DNA from: Macrothele yani
Lineage: Eukaryota; Arthropoda; Arachnida; Araneae; Macrothelidae
Length of the DNA: 64,000 nt
Reading direction: 5' to 3'
Assembly: GCA_039090855.1 (NCBI GenBank)
Contig: CM076997.1
Span: 163,276,709-163,340,708 of the forward strand
Part shown: in pieces, positions 33,490 to 44,785 of the stretch
How positions within the stretch are numbered: position 1 is the first letter of the stretch
How the letters are laid out: every line of letters begins with the position of its first letter
Program-made: the position numbers and the translations under genes
The notes under the pieces: generated by a model
Database searches by the model: none
Told to the model about the DNA's origin: nothing
Seen by the model: the letters and a program-made list of their open reading frames with translations, nothing else

Positions 33490-35363
33490 ACAAATTCTGA
33501 GCAAACCAACTAGGAAAAACTTTTAGAAATAAGCAGTCCAAGAAAAGACCAAACTCAGTATAAACTACACTCCAAAAAGCTGCATCCAAAACATACTAAA
33601 AAGAAAAATTAGAAAATGAAAAAAACCTCAAGTAAAAAAATAGTAATAAAAAAATAATAATAATAAAATAATAAAACATTTCAACTAGAATTTGCGCATG
33701 AGCTGCTAAATAATAAATTGAAATTAGTTACTTAAGAGCAAAACTGAAGACTAAGGAAAAAATTTTAGAATTTAAAACGAAGGGTGCAAAATAACCTGAA
33801 AATCAAAACGCGCAACGCAGCAGTTTTGAAAATTCAGAATTCACATACTATAAAGATACCTAAGCAAAAAAATACATATATAATTTTGACTCACACCTAG
33901 TACAACATAGAAAAGGTTATGTATCTACCTGCGTGAGTAAAAGGAGAAAAGAAAAAAAAGAAAATAAAACAACTGAATGTAGAAGGTGTCGAGAATACTG
34001 AGCCTTGGCTTTATCAAGGACCAGCAAAACTCTGCATTTTCTCACTTCCCACAAAGACCTAGTTGGAAATGGGTTTCTGCAAGGCCATAGATGCAAGTAA
34101 CATTCCCACCTAAAATAGTTTAAAAATATATATATAAGTCATGTCCTCCGTAGAGTAGCATGACCTAGCACTGAATTAACAATTTCGCTTGCATCCATTA
34201 ACCTTCATGGCCCGACCCATGCTCTTCATCTGTTACTATTAAACAGAGAGAAGAAGATTAAAGAGAACTCAAGCTGTGAGAGTGACATAATAAATAGAAA
34301 TGATTTTTCAGCTATAACGAAATTCCAAGTTCGTTTGAGAGAGAATTTAAACCTGAAAAACAAATTTTACATTGCAATTAAAAAAGGAAATGTTAATTTA
34401 TAACGAACAGATTTTTGAAAAGAAAACTTGAGTCTAAAACCCCCTACTCTACAACTTATGACAGCACGAAAACGAGAATAAGTTAAAGATAATAATTAAC
34501 TAAAGAAAACTTTGTGAAAGTTATATACCTTAAACAGTTAGTTGCAATATGTACAAAGTATTTCAGCAGTGCTTTAAGTGCATAATTAATTAGTTATTAA
34601 GAACTTAACTACTTTGAAAAAACAGCGCATAGACAAAGCGCATAGAAAAGGAACAAGCTTAGCCATCTTCTGTTCCTAGGTACCACAAAAGACGCTCAAA
34701 GTTACAAAGAAAAGTAAAGTTAAAACCCGCATAAATGTTAACAGACAAACCAATGCTTAAAAGCTGAAAAGCTAAAAAACGACAGAGAAAGGTACATGAA
34801 GTACAAACATTGAACTTATAAAACCTAGAACCCAAAAACAAGGAAAGAGGCTTACTCTTGAGTTACAAAAACTTTTCTCTCTCACAGAGGAGAACATGGC
34901 TGACCTCTTCCGCCACTCCCTAGACGCTGGGGGGCAGTGAGGGTGGGGCTGATGGCCTCCTCATCATACAGCAAGAAACCAACGCGCGGAGATTTTAACC
35001 AGAGAAAAAATATATAAACTTAAGACTGTGGATCTGTATGATCAGAATGAGCAGAATTAACTCTCCAGAATACATGAGAAATATTATAAAATACACGAGC
35101 AGTTTATTTAATAATCTTTGCATGTATTAAATCACCTTAGTGAGCTTCTATAGATTAATCAGAATCTTATTAATTTTAATGTTGGTTTTACTATTTTTTA
35201 GTATAGCTATCCTAGTGATGAATAACTGGTTTTCTTTTTTATTTGTTTTTATTTTCTTTTATAAACAGATTTTTAAGCTTTTTTTGTGATTTTGTTTATA
35301 TTATTTAATTTTTTTTGTTTTAATAGGACCGTCATTATCCATAGCACTAAGGTTCCTTTAGGT

Positions 35364-35428
35364 AGTTAATAGGCATCCTCTAGCCAACTTCCTTACGGCT
35401 TTGATTGGTCAGAATCATATTATTAACT
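35364..35428 (-). promoter_or_regulatory. SECIS-like element (unit C)
   Basis: Identical to the segment detailed at 41475-41539, 11 bases after the ORF stop. Confidence 0.8.
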
Positions 35429-35438
35429 GTGTAGAAAA

Positions 35439-38061
35439 TTAAAGCAGATCTGCCAACCTTACTCTATTATTCAGAATAATTTTTCTTAAAGTTCTTTTTG
35501 ATGAAAGAAGAAGGAATTTCGTTCTCTAGAAAACTTTCTAATAGTATATTAATGTGGTAATTGAAGTCCAAATTGTTGCTGCAAATTCTTGAAATTCTTA
35601 GGACCTGAGAAATTAGTACATTCTCAATTACTTTGGTTGAAATGTTATTATTCCAGTGTAGATATTTAATTACTTTGAAAGGAAAATTAACTCTTTTATC
35701 AAAGAGGCTAATAGATGGGTTACCTCTGTTGAGCTTAATGCTTAAGTCTAGGAACTCAAGTTCCTGATTACTGTGGTTAGTTTTACATAAGTTAAGAGAG
35801 CTAGGATAGATATTATCAAAATCACTCTCTATAACTTCGGAATTATTGATACACAGCAGATCATCAATATATCTAAAAGTGTAAAGGTAGTTATCTGAGC
35901 AGGTGGGGTGATTTTTAATGAATTTATATTCCTTAAAGAACAGGAATAGATTAGCGATATTCGTGGACGTTGATGTTCCCATTGGAATACCGTTCACTTG
36001 CTTATAGAGAGTATTATTATATAAGATATGGTTATTTTTTATGCAGCAATTGAGATAAGAGTTCCAAGTTCCTACATCAACAAATTGGTTAAGTTTAAAT
36101 TCTGCATACAGCTCTTTAAAGGTAGTGATTATATCTGATAGAGGCAGATTAGTATATAGGTTTTCAAAATCATAACTATTAATATCTAGGGGACACACTT
36201 TGAGTATAGTAGAAATTACTTGCATTATTATTAATTATCCAAAAATCTCTGTACATCAAGTTAGAACAGTTTCTAATGTGTTTCAAAACCTTCTTTAAGA
36301 CATCTTCAAAAGCAAGATCTATTTTCTTTTTATGACTCCTTACTCCACTAGCTATGAACCTGAACTTCACAGGATCCTTATGAAACTTAACCGTTGCAAA
36401 AAGAAATGGAAATTCAGGCCCATATCTTCTAGTTTGCGGAATTTTAAGTTTCTTGAAGAATGCCTTAAACCGATTTTCTAACTGCTTGGTAGAATAACTT
36501 ACGGGCTCGTATGTTACTCTATTATTGAGTTCCATAGTTAACAATTCAAAATAGAACTTCTTACAGATAATTGCAAAATTATTGCTAGCTTTATCCGTAG
36601 TGGTAAAAATAAATTGGTCTTGTAGTTTGGAGAGTGACCTTTTAGCTTCTCCAGAGAAAAAGAGATTTCTGTCGAAACAAAAGTCCAGACCTGCCAACTC
36701 ACCGGTGAAGCTATTGATTATATTATATTTCCATTCTGCGAAGGCCTCAATAGGCTGATTGTACGTTAAACTGGTTTTTACGATGTACTTGTTACATCTT
36801 GAGTGAAGCTCTCAAGAATCCTTTCTTTGGAAATTGTGAAGGAAGGTCTGAAATTAGAGCCATACTCTAATAAATTCCTAAGCTTTTCATTTTCAACAAA
36901 ACTCAAGTTTCCGGTGATAATATGGTTGTAATTCTTATCATAGTGAACTGTTTCTTTATGTTCATCACAAGAACAAGTAGTAATTACAGGAATGTAGCTC
37001 GAAGAGTTAAGTTTGTAGTTTTTAACTATTGACCCTAAGGTCTTAACATATTTAAAACTTACAATAGACTGGTGCCTGTGGATGGGAAAAAAATTGCATT
37101 ATTGTAGAACAGCTTCCTTACATTGAGATTATCGTAGGCTTTATTTAGGAACCTGATGGTAACAAAATTACTGGAAAATTCTTTAAGAGAAATTTTATCT
37201 TTAAGAATATGTTTAAGAATGTCCAGAACCAAAGCAAAAACATGCTTATCAACATGGTCAGCAGTTTCATTCCAGAATTTGAAAAAACATTTAAGGACAG
37301 AGTGCTTGAAGGACTTGAGAATTTTGTAAGTATTTTTAACAAAATTAGTGCCAGTTTTAAAGCTTTCCAGAGTTTTTAGCAAGTTAGCAAAATCAACTTT
37401 GCTTGATGTGCGAAATAACCTCTGTCCTCTATTACCTCTAGAGCAGCTCTTATTATTAACAAGAAAGAAGAGTTCACGAATTGAAAATTTATGCTGATTA
37501 TGCTTATTGTCAGATAGAGTGGAATTAAGGCCATAGGGATAAAGAGACTGATGCTGCAAAATTTCAAGGATTCAGTTTCTAGCCGAGCATAGAGGTCAGG
37601 GATAATATGTAGTACCTCTATTTTCACTTTGTCAAAACCATGAGTATGGAAATGCTCTAATTCAAAGGTAGAGTACTGGTTGGCGTTTGTGGAGGGGTTC
37701 ACTCCTGAATTAGAGAACTTGTTTACTAGAGACCTGTGACCATTAATCCTAAGATGAAGAGGATTTTTACTTTGGCCAATATAGCTAAGGTTTGCAGACA
37801 GTACAGGTGAGCTTATAGATGGTATTGTAGGCTTTGCAAAACTTGTTGGAGCAATTATCCTCAACAGAAGAATACAGGCTAGGATCTGCAGATTTACATG
37901 TCAAACAACGTTTGTCATTTCATAACTTTAGATTACCTTTGCCAGCGAGTTCATACACTATGGGAAAGGGTGCTAGCCTAACTCGAGCGGGAGGACTTAA
38001 AATATCTGAGCTGACCTCCAATCCTTTCATCGTCCTTAGAACTCCACTTGGGCCAAAACAT
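35439..38061 (-). pseudogene. Naiad polyprotein, unit C, several frameshifts
   Basis: This unit preserves the frame across the nuclease/linker join (NLSYIGQSKNPLHLRINGHR through FELEHFHTHGFDK without a break), which shows that the shift at the same place in unit A is not ancestral. It is broken elsewhere: an extra T near 37792, CTTGTT for CTTATTT near 36789, one A fewer near 37086, two bases lost near 36221, and an extra T near 35499. UGA codon 47 is at 37920-37922. The RT catalytic motifs are present. Confidence 0.8.
37920..37922 (-). other. In-frame UGA, candidate selenocysteine codon (unit C)
   Basis: The same codon 47 and flanking residues as in units A and B. Confidence 0.75.
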
Positions 38062-39932
38062 ACAAATTCTGAGCAAACCAACTAGGAAAAACTTTTAGAA
38101 ATAAGCAGTCCAAGAAAAGACCAAACTCGAGTATAAACTACACTCCAAAAAGCTGCATCCAAAACATACTAAAAAGAAAAATTAGAAAATGAAAAAAACC
38201 TCAAGTAAAAAAATAGTAATAAAAAAATAATAATAATAAAAAATAATAAAACATTTCAACTAGAATTTGCGCATGAGCTGCTAAATAATAAATTGAAATT
38301 AGTTACTTAAGAGCAAAACTGAAGACTAAGGAAAAAATTTTAGAATTTAAAACGAAGGGTGCAAAATAACCTGAAAATCAAAACGCGCAACGCAGCAGTT
38401 TTGAAAATTCAGAATTCACATACTATAAAGATACCTAAGCAAAAAAATACATATATAATTTTGACTCACACCTAGTACAACATAGAAAAGGTTATGTATC
38501 TACCTGCGTGAGTAAAAGGAGAAAAGAAAAAAAAGAAAATAAAACAACTGAATGTAGAAGGTGTCGAGAATACTGAGCCTTGGCTTTATCAAGGACCAGC
38601 AAAAACTCTGCATTTTCTCACTTCCACAAAGACCTAGTTGGAAATGGGTTTCTGCAAGGCCATAGATGCAAGTAACATTCCCACCTAAAATAGTTTAAAA
38701 AATATATATATAAGTCATGTCCTCCGTAGAGTAGCATGACCTAGCACTAGTTAACAATTTCGCTTGCATCCATTAACCTTCATGGCCCGACCCATGCTCT
38801 TCATCTGTTACTATTAAACAGAGAGAAGAAGATTAAAGAGAACTCAAGCTGTGAGAGTGACATAATAAATAGAAATGATTTTCAGCTATAACGAAATTCC
38901 AAGTTCGTTTGAGAGAGAATTTAAACCTGAAAAACAAATTTTACATTGCAATTAAAAAAGGAAATGTTAATTTATAACGAACAGATTTTTGAAAGAAAAC
39001 TTGAGTCTAAAACCCCCTACTCTACAACTTATGACAGCACGAAAACGAGAATAAGTTAAAGATAATAATTAACTAAAGAAAACTTTGTGAAAGTTATATA
39101 CCTTAAACAGTTAGTTGCAATATGTACAAAGTATTTCAGCAGTGCTTTAAGTGCATAATTAATTAGTTATTAAGAACTTAACTACTTTGAAAAAACAGCG
39201 CATAGACAGCGCATAGAAAAGGAACAAGCTTAGCCATCTTCTGTTCCTAGGTACCACAAAAGACGCTCAAAGTTACAAAGAAAAGTAAGAGTTAAAACCC
39301 GCATAAATGTTAACAGACAAACCAATGCTTAAAAGCTGAAAAGCTAAAACGACAGAGAGAAAGGTACATGAAGTACAAACATTGAACTTATAAAACCTAG
39401 AACCCAAAAACAAGGAAGAGAGCTTACCTCTTGAGTTACAAAAACTTTTCTCCTCACAAGAGGAGAACATGGCTGACCTCTTCCGCCACTCCCTAGACGC
39501 TGGGGGGCAGTGAGGGTGGGGCTGATGGCCTCCTCATACAGCAAGAAACCAACGCGCGGATTTTAACCAGAGAAAAAATATATAAACTTAAGACTGTGGA
39601 TCTGTATGATCAGAATGAGCAGAATTAACTCTCCAGAATACATGAGAAATATTATAAAATACACGAGCAGTTTATTTAATAATCTTTGCATGTATTAAAT
39701 CACCTTAGTGAGCTTCTATAGATTAATCAGAATCTTATTAATTTTAATGTTGGTTTTACTATTTTTAGTATAGCTATCCTAGTGATGAATAACTGGTTTT
39801 CTTTTTTATTTGTTTTTATTTTCTTTTTATAAACAGATTTTTAAGCTTTTTTTGTGATTTTGTTTATATTATTTAATTTTTTTTTGTTTTAATAGGACCG
39901 TCATTATCCATAGCACTAAGGTTCCTTTAGGT

Positions 39933-39997
39933 AGTTAATAGGCATCCTCTAGCCAACTTCCTTACGGCTTTGATTGGTCAGAATCATATTATTAACT
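39933..39997 (-). promoter_or_regulatory. SECIS-like element (unit D)
   Basis: Identical to the segment detailed at 41475-41539. Confidence 0.8.
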
Positions 39998-40007
39998 GTG
40001 TAGAAAA

Positions 40008-41021
40008 TTAAAGCAGATCTGCCAACCTTACTCTATTATTCAGAATAATTTTCTTAAAGTTCTTTTGATGAAGAAGAAGGAATTTCGTTCTCTAGAAAAC
40101 TTTCTAATAGTATATTAATGTGGTAATTGAAGTCCAAATTGTTGCTGCAAATTCTTGAAATTCTTAGGACCTGAGAAATTAGTACATTCTCAATTACTTT
40201 GGTTGAAATGTTATTATTCCAGTGTAGATATTTAATTACTTTGAAAGGAAAATTAACTCTTTTATCAAAGAGGCTAATAGATGGGTTACCTCTGTTGAGC
40301 TTAATGCTTAAGTCTAGGAACTCAAGTTCCTGATTACTGTGGTTGGTTTTACATAAGTTAAGAGAGCTAGGATAGATATTATCAAAATCACTCTCTATAA
40401 CTTCGGAATTATTGATACACAGCAGATCATCAATATATCTAAAAGTGTAAAGGTAGTTATCTGAGCAGGTGGGGTGATTTTTAATGAATTTATATTCCTT
40501 AAAGAACAGGAATAGATTAGCGATATTCGTGGACGTTGATGTTCCCATTGGAATACCGTTCACTTGCTTATAGAGAAGTATTATTATATAAGATATGGTT
40601 ATTTTTTATGCAGCAATTGAGATAAGAGTTCCAAGTTCCTACATCAACAAATTGGTTAAGTTTAAATTCTGCATACAGCTCTTTAAAGGTAGTGATTATA
40701 TCTGATAGAGGCAGATTAGTATATAGGTTTTCAAAATCATAACTATTAATATCTAGGGGACACACTTTGAGTATAGTAGAAATTACTTCTGCATTATTAT
40801 TAATTATCCAAAAATCTCTGTACATCAAGTTAGAACAGTTTCTAATGTGTTTCAAAACCTTCTTTAAGACATCTTCAAAAGCAAGATCTATTTTCTTTTT
40901 ATGACTCCTTACTCCACTAGCTATGAACCTGAACTTCACAGGATCCTTATGAAACTTAACCGTTGCAAAAAGAAATGGAAATTCAGGCCCATATCTTCTA
41001 GTTTGCGGAATTTTAAGTTTC
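40008..41021 (-). pseudogene. Naiad RT domain, unit D, partial
   Basis: It contains the RT from LKIPQ through VKFRFIAS, SYDFENLYTN, GIPMGTSTS and YIDD to the TAA at 40008. The nuclease, UGA codon and linker are absent because of the 5' truncation. Shifts include an extra A near 40576 (as in unit B), one A lost near 40050 and one A lost near 40071. It shares the near-41436-type insertion with unit B, so at least that change is probably real and inherited. Confidence 0.8.
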
Positions 41022-41464
41022 TTACACTTTTAGATATATTGATGATCTGCTGTGTATCAATAATTCCAGTTATAGAGAGTGATTTTGATAATATCTATCC
41101 TAGCTCTCTTAACTTATGTAAAACCAACCACAGTAATCAGGAACTTGAGTTCCTAGACTTAAGCATTAAGCTCAACAGAGGTAACCCATCTATTAGCCTC
41201 TTTGATAAAAGAGTTAATTTTCCTTTCAAAGTAATTAAATATCTACACTGGAATAATAACATTTCAACCAAAGTAATTGAGAATGTACTAATTTCTCAGG
41301 TCCTAAGAATTTCAAGAATTTGCAGCAACAATTTGGACTTCAATTACCACATTAATATACTATTAGAAAGTTTTCTAGAGAACGAAATTCCTTCTTCTTT
41401 CATCAAAAGAACTTTAAGAAAAATTATTCTGAATAATAGAGTAAGGTTGGCAGATCTGCTTTAA
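41022..41464 (+). pseudogene. Naiad RT C-terminus, unit E, partial
   Basis: It begins at the YIDD box (RYIDDLLCIN, followed by a small length change that shifts frame at ATTCCAGT near 41066). It continues VIESDFDNIYPSSLNLCKTN, LEFLDLSIKLNRGNPSISLF, VIKYLHWNNNISTKVIENV, SQVLRISRICSNN and ends NNRVRLADLL with TAA. It lacks the nuclease, linker and most of the RT palm, so it is non-coding debris, but it carries an intact SECIS-like element. Confidence 0.85.
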
Positions 41465-41474
41465 TTTTCTACAC

Positions 41475-41539
41475 AGTTAATAATATGATTCTGACCAATC
41501 AAAGCCGTAAGGAAGTTGGCTAGAGGATGCCTATTAACT
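41475..41539 (+). promoter_or_regulatory. SECIS-like element (unit E, reference copy)
   Basis: The lower stem AGTTAATA (41475-41482) pairs fully with TATTAACT (41532-41539). Then come a small internal loop and the quartet ATGAT (TGAT at 41486-41489) opposite GGAT (41525-41528). A helix TCTGACCAAT (41490-41499) pairs with GTTGGCTAGA (41515-41524), with G-T/T-G wobbles and one A-C mismatch. AAA at 41501-41503 lies 12 bases after TGA, and a short CC-GTAA-GG mini-hairpin tops it. These are the core features of eukaryotic SECIS elements, which direct selenocysteine insertion at UGA. The distance of 22 bases from AAA to the 3' GA is also canonical. Folded by eye. Confidence 0.8.
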
Positions 41540-41882
41540 ACCTAAAGGAACCTTAGTGCTATGGATAATGACGGTCCTATTAAAACAAAAAAAATTAAAT
41601 AATATAAACAAAATCACAAAAAAAGCTTAAAAATCTGTTTATAAAAGAAAATAAAAACAAATAAAAAAGAAAACCAGTTATTCATCACTAGGATAGCTAT
41701 ACTAAAAATAGTAAAACCAACATTAAAATTAATAAGATTCTGATTAATCTATAGAAGCTCACTAAGGTGATTTAATACATGCAAAGATTATTAAATAAAC
41801 TGCTCATTATTTTATAATATTTCTCATGTATTCTGGAGAGTTAATTCTGCTCATTCTGATCATACAGATCCACAGTCTTAAG

Positions 41883-42048
41883 TTTATATATTTTTTTCTC
41901 TGGTTAAAATCTCCGCGCGTTGGTTTCTTGCTGTATGAGGAGGCCATCAGCCCCACCCTCACTGCCCCCAGCGTCTAGGGAGTGGCGGAAGAGGTCAGCC
42001 ATGTTCTCCTCTTGTGAGGAGAAAAGTTTTGTAACTCAAGAGGTAAGC
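41883..42048 (+). promoter_or_regulatory. Candidate promoter and leader exon in Naiad 3'/pseudo-LTR region
   Basis: A TTTATATA box (41883-41890) is followed by a GC-rich stretch unlike the rest of the element. An ATG at 42001 in good context (CAGCCATGT) opens 14 codons ending exactly at AAGAG|GTAAGC, a strong splice donor (42043). In head-to-tail units this region lies upstream of the next ORF. Drosophila Penelope has a promoter and a short intron in its pseudo-LTR, so a similar arrangement is plausible. No transcript evidence is available. Confidence 0.35.
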
Positions 42049-42543
42049 TCTCTTCCTTGTTTTTGGGTTCTAGGTTTTATAAGTTCAATGTTTGTACTTC
42101 ATGTACCTTTCTCTGTCGTTTTTTAGCTTTTCAGCTTTTAAGCATTGGTTTGTCTGTTAACATTTATGCGGGTTTTAACTCTTACTTTTCTTTGTAACTT
42201 TGAGCGTCTTTTGTGGTACCTAGGAACAGAAGATGGCTAAGCTTGTTCCTTTTCTATGCGCTGTCTATGCGCTGTTTTTTCAAAGTAGTTAAGTTCTTAA
42301 TAACTAATTAATTATGCACTTAAAGCACTGCTGAAATACTTTGTACATATTGCAACTAACTGTTTAAGGTATATAACTTTCACAAAGTTTTCTTTAGTTA
42401 ATTATTATCTTTAACTTATTCTCGTTTTCGTGCTGTCATAAGTTGTAGAGTAGGGGTTTTAGACTCAAGTTTTCTTTCAAAAATCTGTTCGTTATAAATT
42501 AACATTTTCCTTTTTTAATTGCAATGTAAAATTTGTTTTTCAG
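42043..42543 (+). other. Candidate intron in Naiad pseudo-LTR
   Basis: Donor GTAAGC at 42043 and a pyrimidine-rich acceptor ATTTGTTTTTCAG ending at 42543 bound a 501-nt AT-rich stretch. Other acceptors exist, such as CTTTTTAG about 120 bases before the ORF start in full units, so the actual splice partner is open. The same signals occur on the minus strand in units A-C. Confidence 0.3.
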
Positions 42544-43042
42544 GTTTAAATTCTCTCTCAAACGAACTTGGAATTTCGTTATAGCTGAAAATCATTTCTA
42601 TTTATTATGTCACTCTCACAGCTTGAGTTCTCTTTAATCTTCTTCTCTCTGTTTAATAGTAACAGATGAAGAGCATGGGTCGGGCCATGAAGGTTAATGG
42701 ATGCAAGCGAAATTGTTAACTAGTGCTAGGTCATGCTACTCTACGGAGGACATGACTTATATATATTTTTTAAACTATTTTAGGTGGGAATGTTACTTGC
42801 ATCTATGGCCTTGCAGAAACCCATTTCCAACTAGGTCTTTGTGGAAGTGAGAAAATGCAGAGTTTTTGCTGGTCCTTGATAAAGCCAAGGCTCAGTATTC
42901 TCGACACCTTCTACATTCAGTTGTTTTATTTTCTTTTTTTTCTTTTCTCCTTTTACTCACGCAGGTAGATACATAACCTTTTCTATGTTGTACTAGGTGT
43001 GAGTCAAAATTATATATGTATTTTTTTGCTTAGGTATCTTTA

Positions 43043-43085
43043 TAGTATATATATATAGTATATATATATATATATATATATATAT
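43043..43085. repeat. TA-rich microsatellite, right border of Naiad array
   Basis: A (TA)n tract interrupted by TATAG words follows the end of unit E. It mirrors the (TA)n tract at 24555-24592 on the far side of the array. Confidence 0.85.
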
Positions 43086-44390
43086 GGATAGATTTGTATC
43101 AAAGGTGTTTGGCCGAAATAGAACGTTTCAAATAACATTCTTTAGATAGTAGATGCCGCTGAAATATGCCCCTGATGGCAAATTTGTATCAAAGGACTTG
43201 CCGAAAATGTGTACTTCTATGTAAATCACAGATGTGTGTCAGATGTAACAGACGGAATAATGAGGGAATCATGGATCAAACAAGTGATATTAAGAAACTT
43301 AACAAAACTAAAGCAAAGAGCCACAGTGTTTTTAATTTAAATTGAAAACATAAATAATACGATCTAAATATGGCTCACGGAAGATGCAATAGATTTGAAG
43401 GTACTCTAAAATGTTATTTGATGCAAAATCAATACATTTTCTCATATCATTACTAATGCAAACGGCTAAAAATTGTGAAACTGCTGAAAAACCGTTAGTA
43501 TTTTTCAACAATCTAAATGGATACCGAATTCTGCAAAATTTAAAACATCAGTTTTATGAATAAAAGTTATTCCGACGGTAAGAAAGTTTTAACGCCTTTG
43601 ATAAGAAAAAAAACTTGATAAATTTGAAATCTTTAGAGAAAAGCAATTTCAAAAATGAAAGACTACTACTCTGCATTAGTAATAATGTAAAAATAAATAA
43701 ATTCCTCCTCTGTTCAGCAAGATATCGAAAGTTGGTAGCATTTTGAAGAAAGTATGGCAGAGAGTGGTAATTTCGTGATTATTTCAGAAATTTACAATTT
43801 GACCGCGAAAATGTATCGCCCATGTTTATCAAACCCTAGTATCCCATATGCAACACATTTGTACATAATACCAACAACTTGGAGAACAGCAGAAGGTTAT
43901 ATTTGTGTTCCACGACAGATGTTTCCTCATGTTTACCAGTGGTTATTCTGTGATAACATTGGTAACTTCGTTATACTGTAATACCTTGCTAATAGTGAGC
44001 AAGTTGTCCATTTTTACGCACAACGTTGCCTAAATATAAAGAAATATTGAAATAATAGTATATATGATATATTGCATAGTTTACTCTAGTCAAATAAAAG
44101 TAATACATATTTTTATGTATAAAATGCTTTCTCTTTTTATAAAGTGCCACTTTGGTGTTTTTATTTCAGATATTATCAGCAGCATTCACAGGTCGCACAT
44201 GAACAAATCTTCATTTTCATCGTAAGAGTTTTGGCACTTTATGTAGTACTATATAATGCAAAAGCTACATTTAACCCACTGAGCTCTACTTATTTTGACA
44301 TCCTCGTTATAGTTGTGTCCACAAAATTCGCCATTCCAGTTACTGCCTGTTCCTTGCATGGGCCTGTTGATAAAATTGTACATATGAGCT
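43086..44390. other. Unassigned AT-rich DNA
   Basis: The word AAATTTGTATCAAAGG occurs twice near 43090 and 43180. A 75-codon frame at 43754-43981 has no recognisable motif. No RNA gene or known transposon part is seen. Confidence 0.45.
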
Positions 44391-44785
44391 ACAGGGTGAT
44401 CATTTTATCACGCAGCCCGGCATTCAGAATGCGTTCCATATGTAGAAAACCAATGAAATACGGAGATATCATGGTTTTAATAGGAAAACAAGATACCGAC
44501 AACAAAAGACACCAAGTGACATACGTACTTGTTTGCAGGAGGTGTTTGATATGTCCACCCCCAGCTACAAGGCAGGGGCGAACCCTCTTAACCATGTTGG
44601 ATGCCACCTTGCGTAGGAGCGTACAGTTGATAGACATAATCTCGCTGGTAATGCGCAGCTTCAGTTCGTCTACAGTACGGGGATTTTGTCGGTATACACA
44701 ACCTTCGATATACCCTCAAAGGGAAAAAACCGGTGGAGATAAATCAGGTGATCTGTTGGGTCCACACACCTTTTGATATCAGGCG
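44391..44785 (-). pseudogene. DUF4817-type mariner transposase, C-terminal fragment
   Basis: The minus strand reads FFPFEGISKVVYTDKIPV (normally FFLWGYIKxxVY), then LKLRITSEIMSINCTLLRKV, SNMVKRVRPCLVAGGGHIKH and LL, the usual C-terminus of this mariner-related family. At 44391 the plus strand shows ACAGGGTGATCATTTTATCA, the typical inverted-repeat end of these elements. The catalytic region and N-terminus are missing; the part beyond about 44785 belongs to another element. The 210-codon plus-strand open frame over this region is a shadow. Confidence 0.7.

Larger units (their letters stand above)
29163..33729 (-). mobile_element. Naiad-type Penelope-like element, unit B (full length)
   Basis: Second head-to-tail unit, 4567 bp, colinear with unit A throughout and nearly free of base substitutions. 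It differs mainly by single-base gains or losses in short homopolymers. The ORF lies at 33489-30865 and the SECIS-like segment at 30854-30790. Its junction with unit A at 29162/29163 has no extra sequence, consistent with tandem insertion or template switching. Confidence 0.9.
33730..38304 (-). mobile_element. Naiad-type Penelope-like element, unit C (full length)
   Basis: Third full head-to-tail unit, 4575 bp. It is colinear with A and B and preceded in transcript direction by the truncated unit D. ORF at 38061-35439, SECIS-like segment at 35428-35364. It again shows small length changes but few substitutions. Confidence 0.9.
38305..41021 (-). mobile_element. Naiad unit D, 5'-truncated
   Basis: Fourth unit in the same orientation, complete at its 3' end but cut at its 5' side inside the RT N-terminus (in KKLKIPQTRRYG). 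There it meets unit E head to head at 41021/41022. A 5'-truncated leading copy followed by full copies, with an inverted truncated partner, is the typical PLE insertion pattern. Confidence 0.9.
41022..43047 (+). mobile_element. Naiad unit E, inverted and 5'-truncated
   Basis: Plus-strand copy joined head to head with unit D. It begins at TACACTTTTAGATATATTGA, just before the YIDD box, and runs through the RT end, the SECIS-like segment and the 3' region to CTTTATAGTA. There it meets a TA-rich tract, about 110 bases short of the 3' end seen in unit A. The D/E join shares 2-3 bases (TT) of the two units, as in microhomology joining or twin priming. Confidence 0.9.

Noticed and set aside
24593..43047. 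Hammerhead ribozyme in the Penelope pseudo-LTR
   Set aside because: I looked for the CTGATGA...GAAA core in the inter-ORF regions and did not see it; Naiads are reported to lack it.
44144..44776. 210-codon plus-strand open frame
   Set aside because: It is the antisense of a DUF4817-type transposase C-terminus, which has clear motifs on the minus strand.
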